A stretch of DNA of 64,000 bases from Acidobacteriota bacterium (lineage in GTDB: Bacteria; Acidobacteriota; Terriglobia; Acidiferrales; UBA7541), in the NCBI GenBank assembly GCA_013289695.1, contig JABCZK010000014.1, positions 34,845-98,844 of the forward strand, given 5' to 3'. The position numbers and the translations under genes are program-made. The notes beneath the pieces were generated by a model, which ran no database searches, was not told the DNA's origin, and saw nothing but the letters and a program-made list of their open reading frames with translations. Every line of letters starts with the position of its first letter. Position 1 is the first letter of the stretch. Shown in pieces: positions 8,391 to 17,532 of the stretch.

Positions 8391-8831
8391 ATCGCTCCTG
8401 TTTTGGGGCGAGGCGGTGGCTAGGGCTCGGTCCGTCTCCGCAAGCCTTTGCTAAGACGCAAGCGGATGATACCACTGGGGCATTTGACGCACAGTGGCAA
8501 TTTTGCATCGCGGCCGTACGCTTGATAAGAGAGCTCCGGGTTGCAAATCCTCAGGCAGAGTCAAATACAAATTCGCACAACCGTAAAGACTGCCGCGTTC
8601 GATGAAACGGAACCGGCCGCTACAACTGCAATGGCAACATCAAGAGTAAATGCAACGGCAAGGGCACCCGCTCGCGGTGATCATACTGTGCGCTACTGCA
8701 TTGGCGCGCAGAGTGATAACACACCGCGCCAGTGCGCGTTGCGGCGGTGGGGTGTGGGCTGTATAATCCTTGCTGGACGCTTGGAGAATTGCGGGGATTC
8801 GTGGTTTGCAGGATCGTCCGAGGGGTGCTGG
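8391..8831. other. Intergenic region between divergent genes
   Basis: These 441 bp separate the exported-protein gene (minus) from the radical SAM gene (plus). An open frame continues upstream of the radical SAM start, but its translation is Thr/Ala-rich and lacks family similarity, so I leave it non-coding. The only signal I see is the promoter-like pair at 8739-8767. Confidence 0.5.
8739..8767 (+). promoter_or_regulatory. Sigma70-type promoter for the radical SAM gene
   Basis: A perfect -10 box TATAAT (8762-8767) lies 17 nt after a weak -35 TTGCGG (8739-8744), 64 bp before the chosen start at 8832. Confidence 0.5.
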
Positions 8832-9905
8832 ATGTCGTTTTCTGGTTTGTATTTGACGCGCGTATGGCTGGGCAGCAATTTTTCACCGAAATTTTTACCG
8901 AAGACGATTCGGCCGCTGGCCGCGCACGTGAAGCTGACGGAAAATTGCCAGGCGAAGTGCATCAGCTGCGATTATTGGAAGACGCGATGGCATGACGCAA
9001 TCAAAGCCGATCGCGCGGTGGAACTGCTGAACGAGATCGGCGCCGCCGGAATTCGCTCGCTGCGGTTCACCGGGGGCGAGCCGCTGCTGAGGAAAGACAT
9101 GTTTCAAATTCTAAAGCAGGCGAACACCAGCTGCTTCAAAGAAATCATCCTGCAAACGAACGGGCTTCTGATCAAGAAGCTGCACAAAGAGATTAACGCA
9201 TCGCCGATCACCACGGTTTGCATATCCATCGACGGGCTGGAGCAGACCAACGACGTGATTCGCGGGATTGATGGCTATTTTGATCTGGCGATGCAAGGAA
9301 TCAAATTGCTTCGTGGGAAGAAGGTCTCCATCGCCGTCACCATGAACCGCATGTCCGCCAAGGAATTGGGAAAACTTGTGGAGGTAGCGCATGGGGTGGG
9401 AGCCGAGGTGCAGTACAACGTCCTGAGCCAGAGCCTCTCTTTCCTCAAGGACGCGGACACGGATGCGATGTGGCCCGAGGGCGGCGACGTCACGGAAATA
9501 GCGAAATTCTTGCGCGACGACCTGAAGCGTCCAGCGTACGAAGTGGAATACGTCACCAAGTACTTCAAGAAACAACTCGACGCCGAGCCGCCTTGCATTC
9601 TGGGCTACCTGCAAATATTCGTGCTCTCGAATGGCGACGTGATGACCGGATGCTACCCGCTGAAACCGGTGGGAAATATTCTGCGCGATAAGCTGGAGAC
9701 AATCATGGCGTCGGAGGAGTATGTCCTCCAATGCGAGGCCATGGTTCGCCGGGAGTGCCCGGGATGCACTTGCGGCGTCGAGAGTTCGCTGGCCATGCAG
9801 AATGCCGTTTCCAGCGCGTTTTTCGAGCTCGGGCGGCTGACGCACCGGCAGATGCCGGTGAATATGGGAATGCCGGCGGAAGTGGCTTCGGCGAAAAACG
9901 CGTAG
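8832..9905 (+). CDS. Radical SAM protein with SPASM-like cysteine-rich C-terminus
   Basis: The product has 357 residues. The radical SAM cluster motif Cx3Cx2C appears as CQAKCISC near residues 37-44, and the SAM-contact motif FTGGEPL follows. The C-terminal third has further cysteines (CILGY, TGCYPL, ECPGCTCG) typical of an auxiliary Fe-S (SPASM/twitch) domain, as in peptide-modifying or cofactor-maturing enzymes. I chose ATG 8832 because the upstream in-frame extension is low-complexity and a -10 box lies inside it. No precursor peptide or partner gene is adjacent, so the substrate is unknown. Confidence 0.85.
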   Translation: MSFSGLYLTRVWLGSNFSPKFLPKTIRPLAAHVKLTENCQAKCISCDYWKTRWHDAIKADRAVELLNEIGAAGIRSLRFTGGEPLLRKDMFQILKQANTSCFKEIILQTNGLLIKKLHKEINASPITTVCISIDGLEQTNDVIRGIDGYFDLAMQGIKLLRGKKVSIAVTMNRMSAKELGKLVEVAHGVGAEVQYNVLSQSLSFLKDADTDAMWPEGGDVTEIAKFLRDDLKRPAYEVEYVTKYFKKQLDAEPPCILGYLQIFVLSNGDVMTGCYPLKPVGNILRDKLETIMASEEYVLQCEAMVRRECPGCTCGVESSLAMQNAVSSAFFELGRLTHRQMPVNMGMPAEVASAKNA

Positions 9906-10386
9906 CGCCTGACAACTGCCGGAAGATTCAGGAAGGGCGAATCCGATTTTTCCTGCCTCGCGATGAAGTGTTCAGCATTCCCCTGAGAACTCGCGATTGC
10001 AAATTCCAGTTTGGATCGCCTGGATCACCCCTGGGCGGCATGAGACTTTGAAAGCCACTTCACCAGCGCACTTTCCAAGCCGAAGTGATGGGGCCCTGTG
10101 GTTGGCGCTGAATTTTTTCACGCACAGATGCGGGAAGCTACGCTGCATTCATTACTGGACCATAATTCAAGTCCACCGTCCTCTCCTCGGTGTCTGCTGC
10201 GCAAGCGAGCAACACTTCCGCGCGCGCATCGGAATCCGGCGCACCGCCGATTCCGGATGCGTTTCTGGCGCCCGCGTTTGAGGCTTTTGCGGCTGGGGTT
10301 AGTGAGGCTCAGCCGCCTGCGCGGGCCGCTATTGAAACTATTTCGGCCGGAGTCCCGTATAGTAAGCAGGACTTGGGAGGCGCACG
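9906..10386. other. Intergenic region with a possible short ORF
   Basis: These 481 bp hold no recognisable gene. A 66-codon frame starting GTG 10190 ends at 10390, so its stop overlaps the start of the CPBP gene as ATGA. It is Ala/Pro-rich (IPDAFLAPAFEAFAAGVSEA). It could be a translated leader, but there is no supporting homology. No terminator is evident. Confidence 0.35.
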
Positions 10387-11352
10387 ATGAGCACGAACGG
10401 CGAAACGAGCAGTTTGCCTGCACCGGCGGGGGAGTATCATCTGGCGGGGGCGCAGCGCTCGGGGATCGAAAATATTTTCATGGGGCCGACGGGGATCCGC
10501 GCGGGGTGGCGGCTGCTGCTATTCATTTTTCTGTGGCTCGCGTGCATTAAGGCCGAGGGATTCACGCTGAAGCACGTTCCGGGAGTGGACGCGTGGTTCA
10601 AGGCGCAGGATCCGAACGTGTTTACGCCGCCGGTGGCGATTTTCAGCGAGAGCATTCTGTTGTTTGGATTGGTGGTGGCGACGGCGTTGATGGCGCTGAT
10701 CGAGAAGCGCACCTACACGGATTATTATTTGCCGCTGAATCAGTTTTTGGGGAAGCGGTTTTGGCAGGGCGTGCCGTACGGGTTCGCAATGCTGTCGTTG
10801 GCGCTGGGGCTGATCGCGGCGCTGCACGGATTTTCGCTAGGCAGCGTGGCGCTGTCGGGTGGGGATGCGCTGAAATTTGGCGCGCTGTACGGGATTGCGT
10901 TCCTGATGGTGGGACTCTTTGAGGAATTTTCGTTCCGCGGTTATATGCAGGCGACGCTGGGGTCCGGAATCGGATTCTGGCCGGCGGCGATTATTCTTTC
11001 GATTCTGTTTGGCGCGATTCATTTGAACAACCTGGGCGAAGCGTGGTTCGGCGCGGCGATGGCGGGGTCGTTTGGAGTGCTGGCGGCGTTCGCTGTGCAG
11101 CGGACTGGGAACCTCTGGTTTCCGATCGGAATGCATGCGGCGTGGGATTGGTCGGAGACTTTTTTTTATTCCGTGCCGGACAGTGGATTTTTGGCGAAGG
11201 GACATTTGTTTAACTCCACGTTTCACGGGCCTACCTGGCTTACGGGCGGGAAGGTGGGGCCGGAGGGCAGTGTCTTCGCGTTTCTAGTGCTAATCATTGG
11301 CGGCGTGGGGATTCATTTTATATTTCCGAAGAAGCAGATTGACGCTTCGTAG
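10387..11352 (+). CDS. CPBP family intramembrane metalloprotease
   Basis: The 321-residue membrane protein has about seven hydrophobic segments. The hallmark motifs are in the C-terminal half: EEFSFR (E179, E180, R184), FGAIHLNN (H212) and a later MHAAWD histidine. Together these build the intramembrane active site of the Abi/CAAX-protease family. In bacteria these proteins process membrane peptides, bacteriocin immunity factors or signalling proteins; no particular substrate is suggested here. A good Shine-Dalgarno (GGGAGG) precedes ATG 10387. Confidence 0.88.
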   Translation: MSTNGETSSLPAPAGEYHLAGAQRSGIENIFMGPTGIRAGWRLLLFIFLWLACIKAEGFTLKHVPGVDAWFKAQDPNVFTPPVAIFSESILLFGLVVATALMALIEKRTYTDYYLPLNQFLGKRFWQGVPYGFAMLSLALGLIAALHGFSLGSVALSGGDALKFGALYGIAFLMVGLFEEFSFRGYMQATLGSGIGFWPAAIILSILFGAIHLNNLGEAWFGAAMAGSFGVLAAFAVQRTGNLWFPIGMHAAWDWSETFFYSVPDSGFLAKGHLFNSTFHGPTWLTGGKVGPEGSVFAFLVLIIGGVGIHFIFPKKQIDAS

Positions 11353-11781
11353 CCGCTGATTACTGCGCAAGGCGAAAGATTTAACACAGCGCACACAGGG
11401 AAAGCGGAGGGCACGGAGAAAGCGATTCCCGGGTGGGATTGTTTCCAGACGTTTTCCGCTTGCCTATTTTTGTACTCGCCTGCTGCGCAAGACTTATTCG
11501 TCGTTCGCTGTGATCCGGTTTGGAACTTCGCCGCACTCCGAGGGTAGCCCTCGCTTCTGGAATCCTTTTGGGCCGATACAGCATCTATCACAAGCCGACC
11601 TGGTGTTTGCTTCCTGGTGAGGGTGTCAGCGCTCCTGGCGCTTGTGGTTATCGCGCGACGGGTGAAGGGCGGCGGTTACCTTTTGTCGGCGGTAGCTGTG
11701 CGCTCATTTGACAAGGGAAGTTCGTATCGTTACACTGGGCGGCTTCGAGCGAGCGATTGGGCCTCGCATAGGGACTGAACG
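11353..11781. other. Intergenic region upstream of the DksA-type gene
   Basis: These 429 bp have no credible ORF. A purine-rich patch (about 11383-11425) resembles degenerate interspersed sequence. The promoter at 11708-11736 is the only clear signal. Confidence 0.4.
11708..11736 (+). promoter_or_regulatory. Sigma70-type promoter for the DksA/TraR-type gene
   Basis: A perfect -35 TTGACA (11708-11713) is followed after 17 nt by TACACT (11731-11736), 46 bp before the start codon at 11782. Confidence 0.6.
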
Positions 11782-12135
11782 ATGGACAAGAAACGATTGG
11801 AGTACTACAAGAAGAAATTAGCCACACGCCGCGAGGAATTGGTGCGCGGCATCGCTCGCACCGAGCAGGAAGGCCGCGAGGCGGACGAAGATCCCACGGT
11901 GGATCTGGGCGACAAGGCGGCCAACTCCTACACCAAGGAATTCCTGTTCGGCCAGACGCACAACGACCGGTCGCTGCTTGCGCTTGTGGATAATGCGCTG
12001 GCGCGGATCAAGGATGGCACCTACGGCGAGTGCAATTCCTGCCACGAAGAGCTGCAACAGAAGCGGCTGGAAGCTGTGCCCTGGACGCGTTATTGCATTA
12101 TCTGCCAGGAAAAGACGGAGCAGGGGCAGCTGTAA
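11782..12135 (+). CDS. DksA/TraR-type zinc finger regulator
   Basis: The 117-residue protein has an N-terminal coiled-coil region (about 1-75: YKKKLATRREELVRG) and a C-terminal zinc finger with C84-N-S-C87 and C105-I-I-C108. DksA-family proteins insert the coiled coil into the RNA polymerase secondary channel and adjust initiation, often with ppGpp. A DP acidic pair occurs in the tip region (EADEDPTVDLGDKA), as expected. It is shorter than E. coli DksA (151 aa), so it may be a DksA-like paralogue rather than the orthologue. It has its own promoter and appears monocistronic. Confidence 0.85.
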   Translation: MDKKRLEYYKKKLATRREELVRGIARTEQEGREADEDPTVDLGDKAANSYTKEFLFGQTHNDRSLLALVDNALARIKDGTYGECNSCHEELQQKRLEAVPWTRYCIICQEKTEQGQL

Positions 12136-12593
12136 GTCGCGCGGCAGATCTGATTCGTTTTCCATGATGATTACGATGGAGTACGGGTGTTCGTGCCCAA
12201 GCGTGATTGAAATGCGTGGCTTCAGCGCTGGCGGGCCGTGTGCCTACCAGCAGGCGCGGCCGGCACTGCCAACGTCGAAGACGCCCGGCTAAAGAGTCCG
12301 CGCGGCGACTCGGGAGTCTTTGCAGGTCGTGGCTTTAGCCGCGACATAAACGCAACAAAGCCACTGCGGTTTCAGCCGCTGAAGTACGGATTTTGAGGTT
12401 GCCACACAGACTCTAAAGCTGGCGGCTACAAAGTCACCACCTCGGCGTCCATGGATTCTTCCAGCTGACGGCGGGGCTGTGCGTAGAATTACGGTCTATC
12501 CTTCCCTGCTCTGCGGGAGTAGCGTTCGTCGTACCCCTCTCGCTTGCTAACTTCATCGTAATATCGCGGACGACCATTGACGCGCTTGCTGCG
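12136..12593. other. Intergenic region with degenerate palindromic repeat
   Basis: These 458 bp hold no supported gene. Around 12325-12345 the motif GTGGCTTTAGCCGCGAC forms a short hairpin, followed by more GGCTTTAGCC-like and GGTTTCAGCCGCTGAA-like pieces to about 12430. They look like remnants of an interspersed palindromic element. Confidence 0.4.
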
Positions 12594-13401
12594 GTGCTCT
12601 TCCCTGCGCCTTGCCGGATCTGCGGCACGGCGCTGCTGAATGCTAGCCGCATTCCAAATTTTGAGTCATGCCTTGCCTCCTTCCAGCCGCTACAACAGCC
12701 GATGGGTGAACGCTGCGGGCGGCCGATTTCCGTGCCCGCGGCAACTACTGTCGCGACCGCCGAGGCCGCGCGGCCGCTTTGCCGGCTGTGCCGCGACGGC
12801 TACTATGCTTTCGATCGGGCGCGCAGCTATGGGGTTTATAATGAATGACGCGTTGCAGCACGCGATTTTGCTGCTGAATTATGAAGAAGTGACGCGGCTG
12901 GGCGATTGGTTTGCAGCGCGCTTGGCTGAGATTGTGGCGCGTGAGAGTGAGGCCTTCCGGGCGGACGTGGTGGTGCCAGCGCCGCTGCACCCGGACCGGC
13001 AACGAGAACGCGGTTATAACCAGGCTGAGCTGATCGCGCGGCCTCTGGCGCGCCGGCTGCATCGGAAGCAGGGCGCGTATTTGTTGATGCGCACCAAGCC
13101 GCGTCCGGCGCGGTTGGTGCTGACTTGCAAGGAGCACTGGGATTCGGTACGTGGCGCCTACGCGACGCGCAAAGGGCTGCGGGTTGACAAGTTACGAGTT
13201 CTGCTGCTAGATGATGTATTGACGACTGGCGCGACCCTGGATTCGTGCGCGCGAGCGTTGAAGCAGGCGGGCGCAGCGGCGGTGATGGGATTGACGGTGG
13301 CGCGAGTCGTGCCAGGCTGGTCGCTCGCGGGTGCCCAGCAGCAAGAAACAGATTCAAGCAGGAGAAACCAACAGGGTGCGACGAGCATCCCTAGAGGCTA
13401 G
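12594..13401 (+). pseudogene. ComF-type phosphoribosyltransferase, split by a frameshift
   Basis: The N-terminal zinc-finger part is read from GTG 12594 and stops at TGA 12846-12848. The phosphoribosyltransferase part is in the next frame from ATG 12841 to 13401. The join is YGVYN / DALQHAILLLNYEE, as in intact ComF proteins, and the frames reconnect if 4 nt of the tandem AATGAATGA at 12840-12848 are removed. The zinc finger is also degraded: CRIC and CRLC are kept, but FESC and GERC each have only one Cys of the expected pair. The PRPP-binding loop LLLDDVLTTGAT is intact. The 8-nt overlap could allow coupled translation of two pieces, so partial function is not excluded. Intact ComF acts in DNA uptake. 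Confidence 0.75.
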
Positions 13402-13554
13402 GGAAACTCGTCGAGCGACGCAAAGGCGGCGCAAATGGAAATGCGGCTCAAGCATGGCTTACGGCCCCGGCCCGCTATCGGGCTGGGCGGAGTCGCGCCG
13501 GATTCTGTCGCTCCCAATGGTCAGGTAAAGCCTCCTGTTAGTCGTCCTTCCGTA

Positions 13555-14064
13555 ATGCAAGCTCCCGTGCTGGTGCTGAACGCGACTTTCGAGCCGATCA
13601 ACGTTACGGCTGTGCGGCGGGCGCTGGTACTGATGCTAAAGGGCGTCGCGCAGGCGGAAGAGACCAACCACACCGAAGTGCATTCCACGCAGAAGGCGAT
13701 TCAGGTGCCGTCAGTAATTCGTCTGCTGAGTTACCGGCACATTCCGCAGCAGAGCCGTGCGCTTTCGCGGAAGAATATTTTGCTGCGCGATCGGAATATT
13801 TGCCAGTTCTGCGCGCGGGCGTTTCCTGCTTCGGAATTGACGCTGGATCACGTGATGCCGCGTTCGCGCGGCGGGCGCTCGACGTGGGAAAATCTGGTGG
13901 CTTGCTGCTACACGTGCAACAACCGCAAGGGCGATCGCACGCCGGAAGAAGCGGGAATCAAATTGCAGCGGCGGCCGCGGCCTTTTACGCTGCACACTTC
14001 GCGGCAGCTGATGCGGCTGATCGGACATCGCGACGAGAAGTGGCGCAAGTACCTGTTTTATTGA
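13555..14064 (+). CDS. HNH endonuclease domain protein
   Basis: The 169-residue protein has a zinc-binding C83xxC86 and C118xxC121 pair framing the nuclease motif [13 protein letters not shown] (D98-H99). The N-terminus [17 protein letters not shown] matches the usual start of this stand-alone HNH family, so I chose ATG 13555 over the upstream in-frame ATG 13435. Such proteins are common in Acidobacteriota, Cyanobacteria and Actinobacteria and their biological role is poorly known. It follows the broken comF by about 150 bp. Confidence 0.85.
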   Translation: MQAPVLVLNATFEPINVTAVRRALVLMLKGVAQAEETNHTEVHSTQKAIQVPSVIRLLSYRHIPQQSRALSRKNILLRDRNICQFCARAFPASELTLDHVMPRSRGGRSTWENLVACCYTCNNRKGDRTPEEAGIKLQRRPRPFTLHTSRQLMRLIGHRDEKWRKYLFY

Positions 14065-14233
14065 GCTTTGTGAATTTTTTCCGCGCCGGCATTTTGGTGC
14101 AACCTTTTCCAGCCGCAGGCGTCTAAGTAATTAATCGCTTCTAGGACACACCCCGGGAAGTGGTTCTGGCTCAACCCAGGCCGCTTCCCCTCCTTTTTTT
14201 AGCCACGAAAAAATTCCTCAAAAATTGAATTGC

Positions 14234-14613
14234 TTACTGGCAGAGAATAATTTTCAGCCCACGGCGCCAGTTTTCCGCGAGGCCAATTCTGGTGATGCGT
14301 CCGGCGGGGCGAGGCGAATCGGTGCGCAGAAATTCCAGGCGGCCGGGCTTGGCGCGACCGAGCGTTGGACTTCCGGAACGATGCGGTCGTCCGCGTGTTC
14401 CTTTACTCGCAGGACGCGACGCGTGAGATTGCGCTCCTCGGACCAGAGATGCACGAGGGGATTTTTGCGTTCGAAGCGGAGTTCGAAGTGCAGTGTCGCG
14501 AGTTCGGCTAGCCATTCGCCGTCTTCGCGCACTTCGACGCTGCCGGAGGCAGCGAGGTCGCTAAACGCGCGATCCAGGGCCGCCCAATCGTTTGCGGGCG
14601 AATTCAACTGCAC
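14234..14613 (-). pseudogene. Frameshifted fragment of a conserved hypothetical gene
   Basis: The first frame starts at GTG 14613 (QLNSPANDWAALDRAFSDLA) and reads well through HFELRFERKNPLVHLWSEE and RIVPEVQR. It then turns to low-quality sequence. Exactly there the neighbouring minus frame supplies FGRAKPGRLEFLR, continuing to a stop at 14234. Adding one T at about 14362 (CGCT[T]CGGTC) restores a single frame. The joined sequence resembles the N-terminal region of a long hypothetical protein I associate with Acidobacteria, recalled rather than searched. The tail after RRGL is non-homologous, so the gene is both frameshifted and truncated. Confidence 0.55.
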
Positions 14614-14656
14614 ACCGTCGCGGGATTTCTTTGCCGCTTTGAGAAGCGTGGTGCGG

Positions 14657-15151
14657 CTATTGCAACACTAGGCCAGTGACTCGTATGGAAGGATACTCTT
14701 GATTCCACTCTGCGGGAACATGTTCGAGCGTGACGTCGAACGGGCGACTCAGGCCGGCGTTGAGGGGCGGGCCATTGTTCGGTCCGATGACCAATTGCGA
14801 ATCGCGGAGGATTACTTGGTTGAGAGCGTTACGAAATTCGACGGTGACTTCCATCGCGCGAATCGTGCGGTCGCCATCGTTCGACATCATTCCGTCTACG
14901 TAGGTGAATTCCTGCTTCAACATGTTGGTGGATCGCGACATGTGCAGATCGTTGAGGTGGATGCGCTCGGCGTAGGCTTGTTCTGCTGGTCCGAAGGGAA
15001 GTTTTTCAGCAACAGCCGTGCCGGGCATGCCGAAGATGCGCGTGAGCAGGTAAAATCCGCCGAACAGCAGGGCCATGACTACGACTCCGGCGAGAAATGC
15101 GGCCGGGAAGCGGCGGCGTTCTGCGCTGTAGGAACTTTCACCCGGTTCCAT
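14657..15151 (-). CDS. Membrane-anchored protein with FxLYD/DUF2393-like domain
   Basis: The product has 164 residues with one transmembrane segment near residues 16-40 (FPAAFLAGVVVMALLFGGFY). The rest would be outside the cytoplasm. The C-terminal part (MEVTVEFRNALNQVILRDSQ then FDVTLEHVPAEWNQ) has the alternating beta-strand pattern of FxLYD-type domains, which are extracytoplasmic beta-sandwiches of unknown role. It is followed on the same strand by the gene fragment at 14234-14613 and preceded by the phosphoesterase 21 bp upstream. Confidence 0.6.
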   Translation of the reverse strand: MEPGESSYSAERRRFPAAFLAGVVVMALLFGGFYLLTRIFGMPGTAVAEKLPFGPAEQAYAERIHLNDLHMSRSTNMLKQEFTYVDGMMSNDGDRTIRAMEVTVEFRNALNQVILRDSQLVIGPNNGPPLNAGLSRPFDVTLEHVPAEWNQEYPSIRVTGLVLQ

Positions 15152-15172
15152 GGATTGGATCCCTCGCGCGCC

Positions 15173-15916
15173 TTAGCGGCCGAACGCCAGACGCTGAATC
15201 AGCGGCTCGGGCAGCCCGCCGGCACCCATGCGTTTTTGCACCGCTTCGATGTCGTACGGCACGCGCCAGAACTCGATGGATTTTTTGGGGAGGTCGGCGA
15301 TGACGAATGCGGCGCGCGTGTCTCCATCGCGGGGCTGGCCGATGGAACCGGGATTGAGCAGGTAGGTGGTGCCGTCGTCGACGGCGAGCGCGGCGAACGG
15401 TTGGCCGGCGGCGGGTTTGAAATGCAGCACGGCGACTTGATCGTCGCGAAGAGTGAAGCCCCCTTGCAGATGCGTGTGACCGAAGAAAGTGATTTGCGCA
15501 TGGGCATCGAGAAGGCTGTCGAGGGCCTGGGCCGGCGCGAAAACGTACTCGTCTTCATCGCGAAAGGCGCCGTGAACCATGACGAAACCATTTTCGTTGA
15601 GCGGGCCGGTGGGGAGTTGCTCGAGCCATTCGCGATTTTCGGGGCGGAGTTGGTCGCGGGTCCAGAGCGCGACCGCGCGCGCGACGGGATTGAAATCGTC
15701 GGCGTTGGCGATGCCGGAGCCGGCTTTATCGTGATTGCCGCGAATGGTGAGCGCGCCGATTTCGCGGATGCGATCTACTACTTCGTTGGGATCGGGGCCG
15801 TAGCCGACGACGTCGCCGAGGCAGATTACTTTGTCCCAGTGGCCTTTGGCGGCGGCGAGGACGGCGTCGAGTGCGGTTAAGTTGGCGTGGATATCGCTGA
15901 GAATCAGGTAGCGCAT
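15173..15916 (-). CDS. Calcineurin-like metallophosphoesterase (YfcE/MJ0936 type)
   Basis: This 247-residue enzyme has the dinuclear metal site of the family: D8-x-H10 (LSDIHAN), GD35 (CLGDVVGYGPDP), GN61H62D63 and a later FGHTH. These proteins hydrolyse phosphodiesters or phosphomonoesters; the physiological substrate is usually unknown. The start MRYLILSDIH is the normal N-terminus. It is probably co-transcribed with the downstream membrane protein gene. Confidence 0.9.
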   Translation of the reverse strand: MRYLILSDIHANLTALDAVLAAAKGHWDKVICLGDVVGYGPDPNEVVDRIREIGALTIRGNHDKAGSGIANADDFNPVARAVALWTRDQLRPENREWLEQLPTGPLNENGFVMVHGAFRDEDEYVFAPAQALDSLLDAHAQITFFGHTHLQGGFTLRDDQVAVLHFKPAAGQPFAALAVDDGTTYLLNPGSIGQPRDGDTRAAFVIADLPKKSIEFWRVPYDIEAVQKRMGAGGLPEPLIQRLAFGR

Positions 15917-16354
15917 GCAACTGCCCCCAAGGGCAGGATGCGAATTATAGACGAAGAGTGGACTGGTTGCACGAAATCGCGCGTGGCGGTAGCGTCCTAA
16001 TTTCGCGGCAGAGCATCGGGCGGGTCGAGTGTGAACGATGATATTTCGGCGACTTTACAAGCGAAGGCTAACTCGGCTGTTCGGTCGATTCATTCCTGAA
16101 CAAAGGATCAATGAAATATTCGATCCCCTATCCGAATGGGAAAGATTCAAGTGATTGCTGCCCCCTTGAATCTACCGGCTATTCTTCACTCCCGTGATCT
16201 CAGAGACCGACGCCCTGCAGACGGTGCAAAAGATGATTCTCGATGCGCTCGGTAATGCACCAGATGCCGCGGGCAGCTCACGGATAAAGCCAGATTAGGA
16301 CGCTACCCGCGTGGGAAACTTTGTGGAAACGGGGGAAGTGGGGCCTGGATGGCT
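15917..16354. other. Intergenic region with two tiny ORFs
   Basis: These 438 bp separate queA from the phosphoesterase gene. Two very short plus-strand frames exist: 16038-16154 (38 aa, basic, starting MIFRRLYKRRLTRLFGRFI) and about 16194-16298 (34 aa from GTG). Neither has a convincing Shine-Dalgarno or homology that I can see, so I do not call them genes. No terminator or promoter stands out. Confidence 0.35.
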
Positions 16355-17467
16355 CTAGCGGATTAACATGCAATCGCCATAACTGTAGAAGCGATATTCG
16401 GCTGCTACGGCGTGGCGATAGGCGCGGAGGACATTTTCTTGTCCGGCGAGCGTGGCTACGAGCGCTAGGAGACTGGATTGCGGGAGGTGGAAATTCGTGA
16501 GGAGCTGATTCACTACGCGGAGGGGCTTGCCGGGGTAGAGGAAAATCGCGGCTTCCGATTTTCCGGGGTTTAGAGCGCTGCTGCCGCGCTGCGCGGATTT
16601 TTCGGCGGCGTCTTCGAGGGCGCGGACTACTGTGGTGCCGACGGCGAGGATTGCTCTCGCTTCTTTTTGCGCTTGGGCGATTGCTTCCGCGGTGGCTGCG
16701 GAAATTTCGTAGGATTCGACGTGTATTTTGTGGTCTTCCAGGCGCTGCGTGCGGACCGGCTCGAAGGTGCCGAGGCCGACGTCCAGTGTGATTTCTGCGA
16801 TTTCGATGTTTCGCGCGCGGATGCGTTGCAGAATTTCCGGCGTGAAGTGCAGCCCCGCGGTGGGCGCGGCGACGGCGCTTCCCTCCCTCGCGTAGATGGT
16901 TTGATAGCGTTCGCGGTCGGCGGGCTCGTCGGCGCGTTTGATGTAGGGCGGCAACGGGATGTGCCCTAGGCGTGCTAGCGCTTCGTGGAAACCGGATTTC
17001 GAGGAGAAGCGCAAGACGCGCAGGCCGTAATCGCCGCGGCTTTCGGTTACGGCTTCCAGTTCAGGTCCACCATCGTGTGCGCGCTCGCCGAAAATAATTT
17101 TTTCGCCCACCGCGATTTTTCTGCCAGGGCGGACTAGAGTTTCCCAGGTGTCTGGCAAGAGTTGGCGGATGAGCAGGACCTCGATGGGGGTTCTTAGGTG
17201 TTCGTGGCGGGCGGGGTTGTGGATGCCGGGAGGCTCGGCATGAATTCCCACGCGACGGCCAAAGAGGCGCGCGGGTAGGACGCGGGCGTTGTTGAGGATG
17301 ATCAGTTCATCGCCGCGCAACAGGTCGGGAAATTCGCGGAAGTGGCGGTCGTCCCACGCGCCGGTGATTTTATCGAGCAGCATCATGCGGGAGGCATCGC
17401 GCGCTGCCAGGGGACGCTGCGCGATGCGCTCTTGCGGCAGGTCGAAATTTAGTTCGTCGAGGTTCAT
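16355..17467 (-). CDS. queA: tRNA preQ1(34) S-adenosylmethionine ribosyltransferase-isomerase QueA
   Basis: QueA transfers and rearranges the ribosyl group of SAM onto preQ1 in tRNA, the penultimate queuosine step. The N-terminus MNLDELNFDLPQERIAQRPL is standard, so I start at ATG 17467; an in-frame ATG 17488 would add seven residues. Other family segments are RDASRMM, the GLHFT motif (AAPTAGLHFTPEIL), the THV-like DVGLGTFEPVR and the C-terminal YGDCMLI. The length (about 370) is slightly above the usual 340-360. It is divergent from the RlmI-type gene, with only 65 bp between the starts. No other que gene is in the window. Confidence 0.93.
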   Translation of the reverse strand: MNLDELNFDLPQERIAQRPLAARDASRMMLLDKITGAWDDRHFREFPDLLRGDELIILNNARVLPARLFGRRVGIHAEPPGIHNPARHEHLRTPIEVLLIRQLLPDTWETLVRPGRKIAVGEKIIFGERAHDGGPELEAVTESRGDYGLRVLRFSSKSGFHEALARLGHIPLPPYIKRADEPADRERYQTIYAREGSAVAAPTAGLHFTPEILQRIRARNIEIAEITLDVGLGTFEPVRTQRLEDHKIHVESYEISAATAEAIAQAQKEARAILAVGTTVVRALEDAAEKSAQRGSSALNPGKSEAAIFLYPGKPLRVVNQLLTNFHLPQSSLLALVATLAGQENVLRAYRHAVAAEYRFYSYGDCMLIR

Positions 17468-17532
17468 ACTAACGCGTGCCGGAAGCATTGTAGCGAATCC
17501 GTGGTCTAATCCTCGAACGTCAGGCGGGAAAC

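Noticed and set aside
8541..8831. N-terminal extension of the radical SAM protein
   Set aside because: Low-complexity sequence containing a promoter-like -10 box; homologues of this type start near the hydrophobic N-terminal motif at 8832.
12837..12842. TATAAT-like box in comF
   Set aside because: Arises from the duplicated AATGAATGA site inside the coding region; no -35 box at proper distance.
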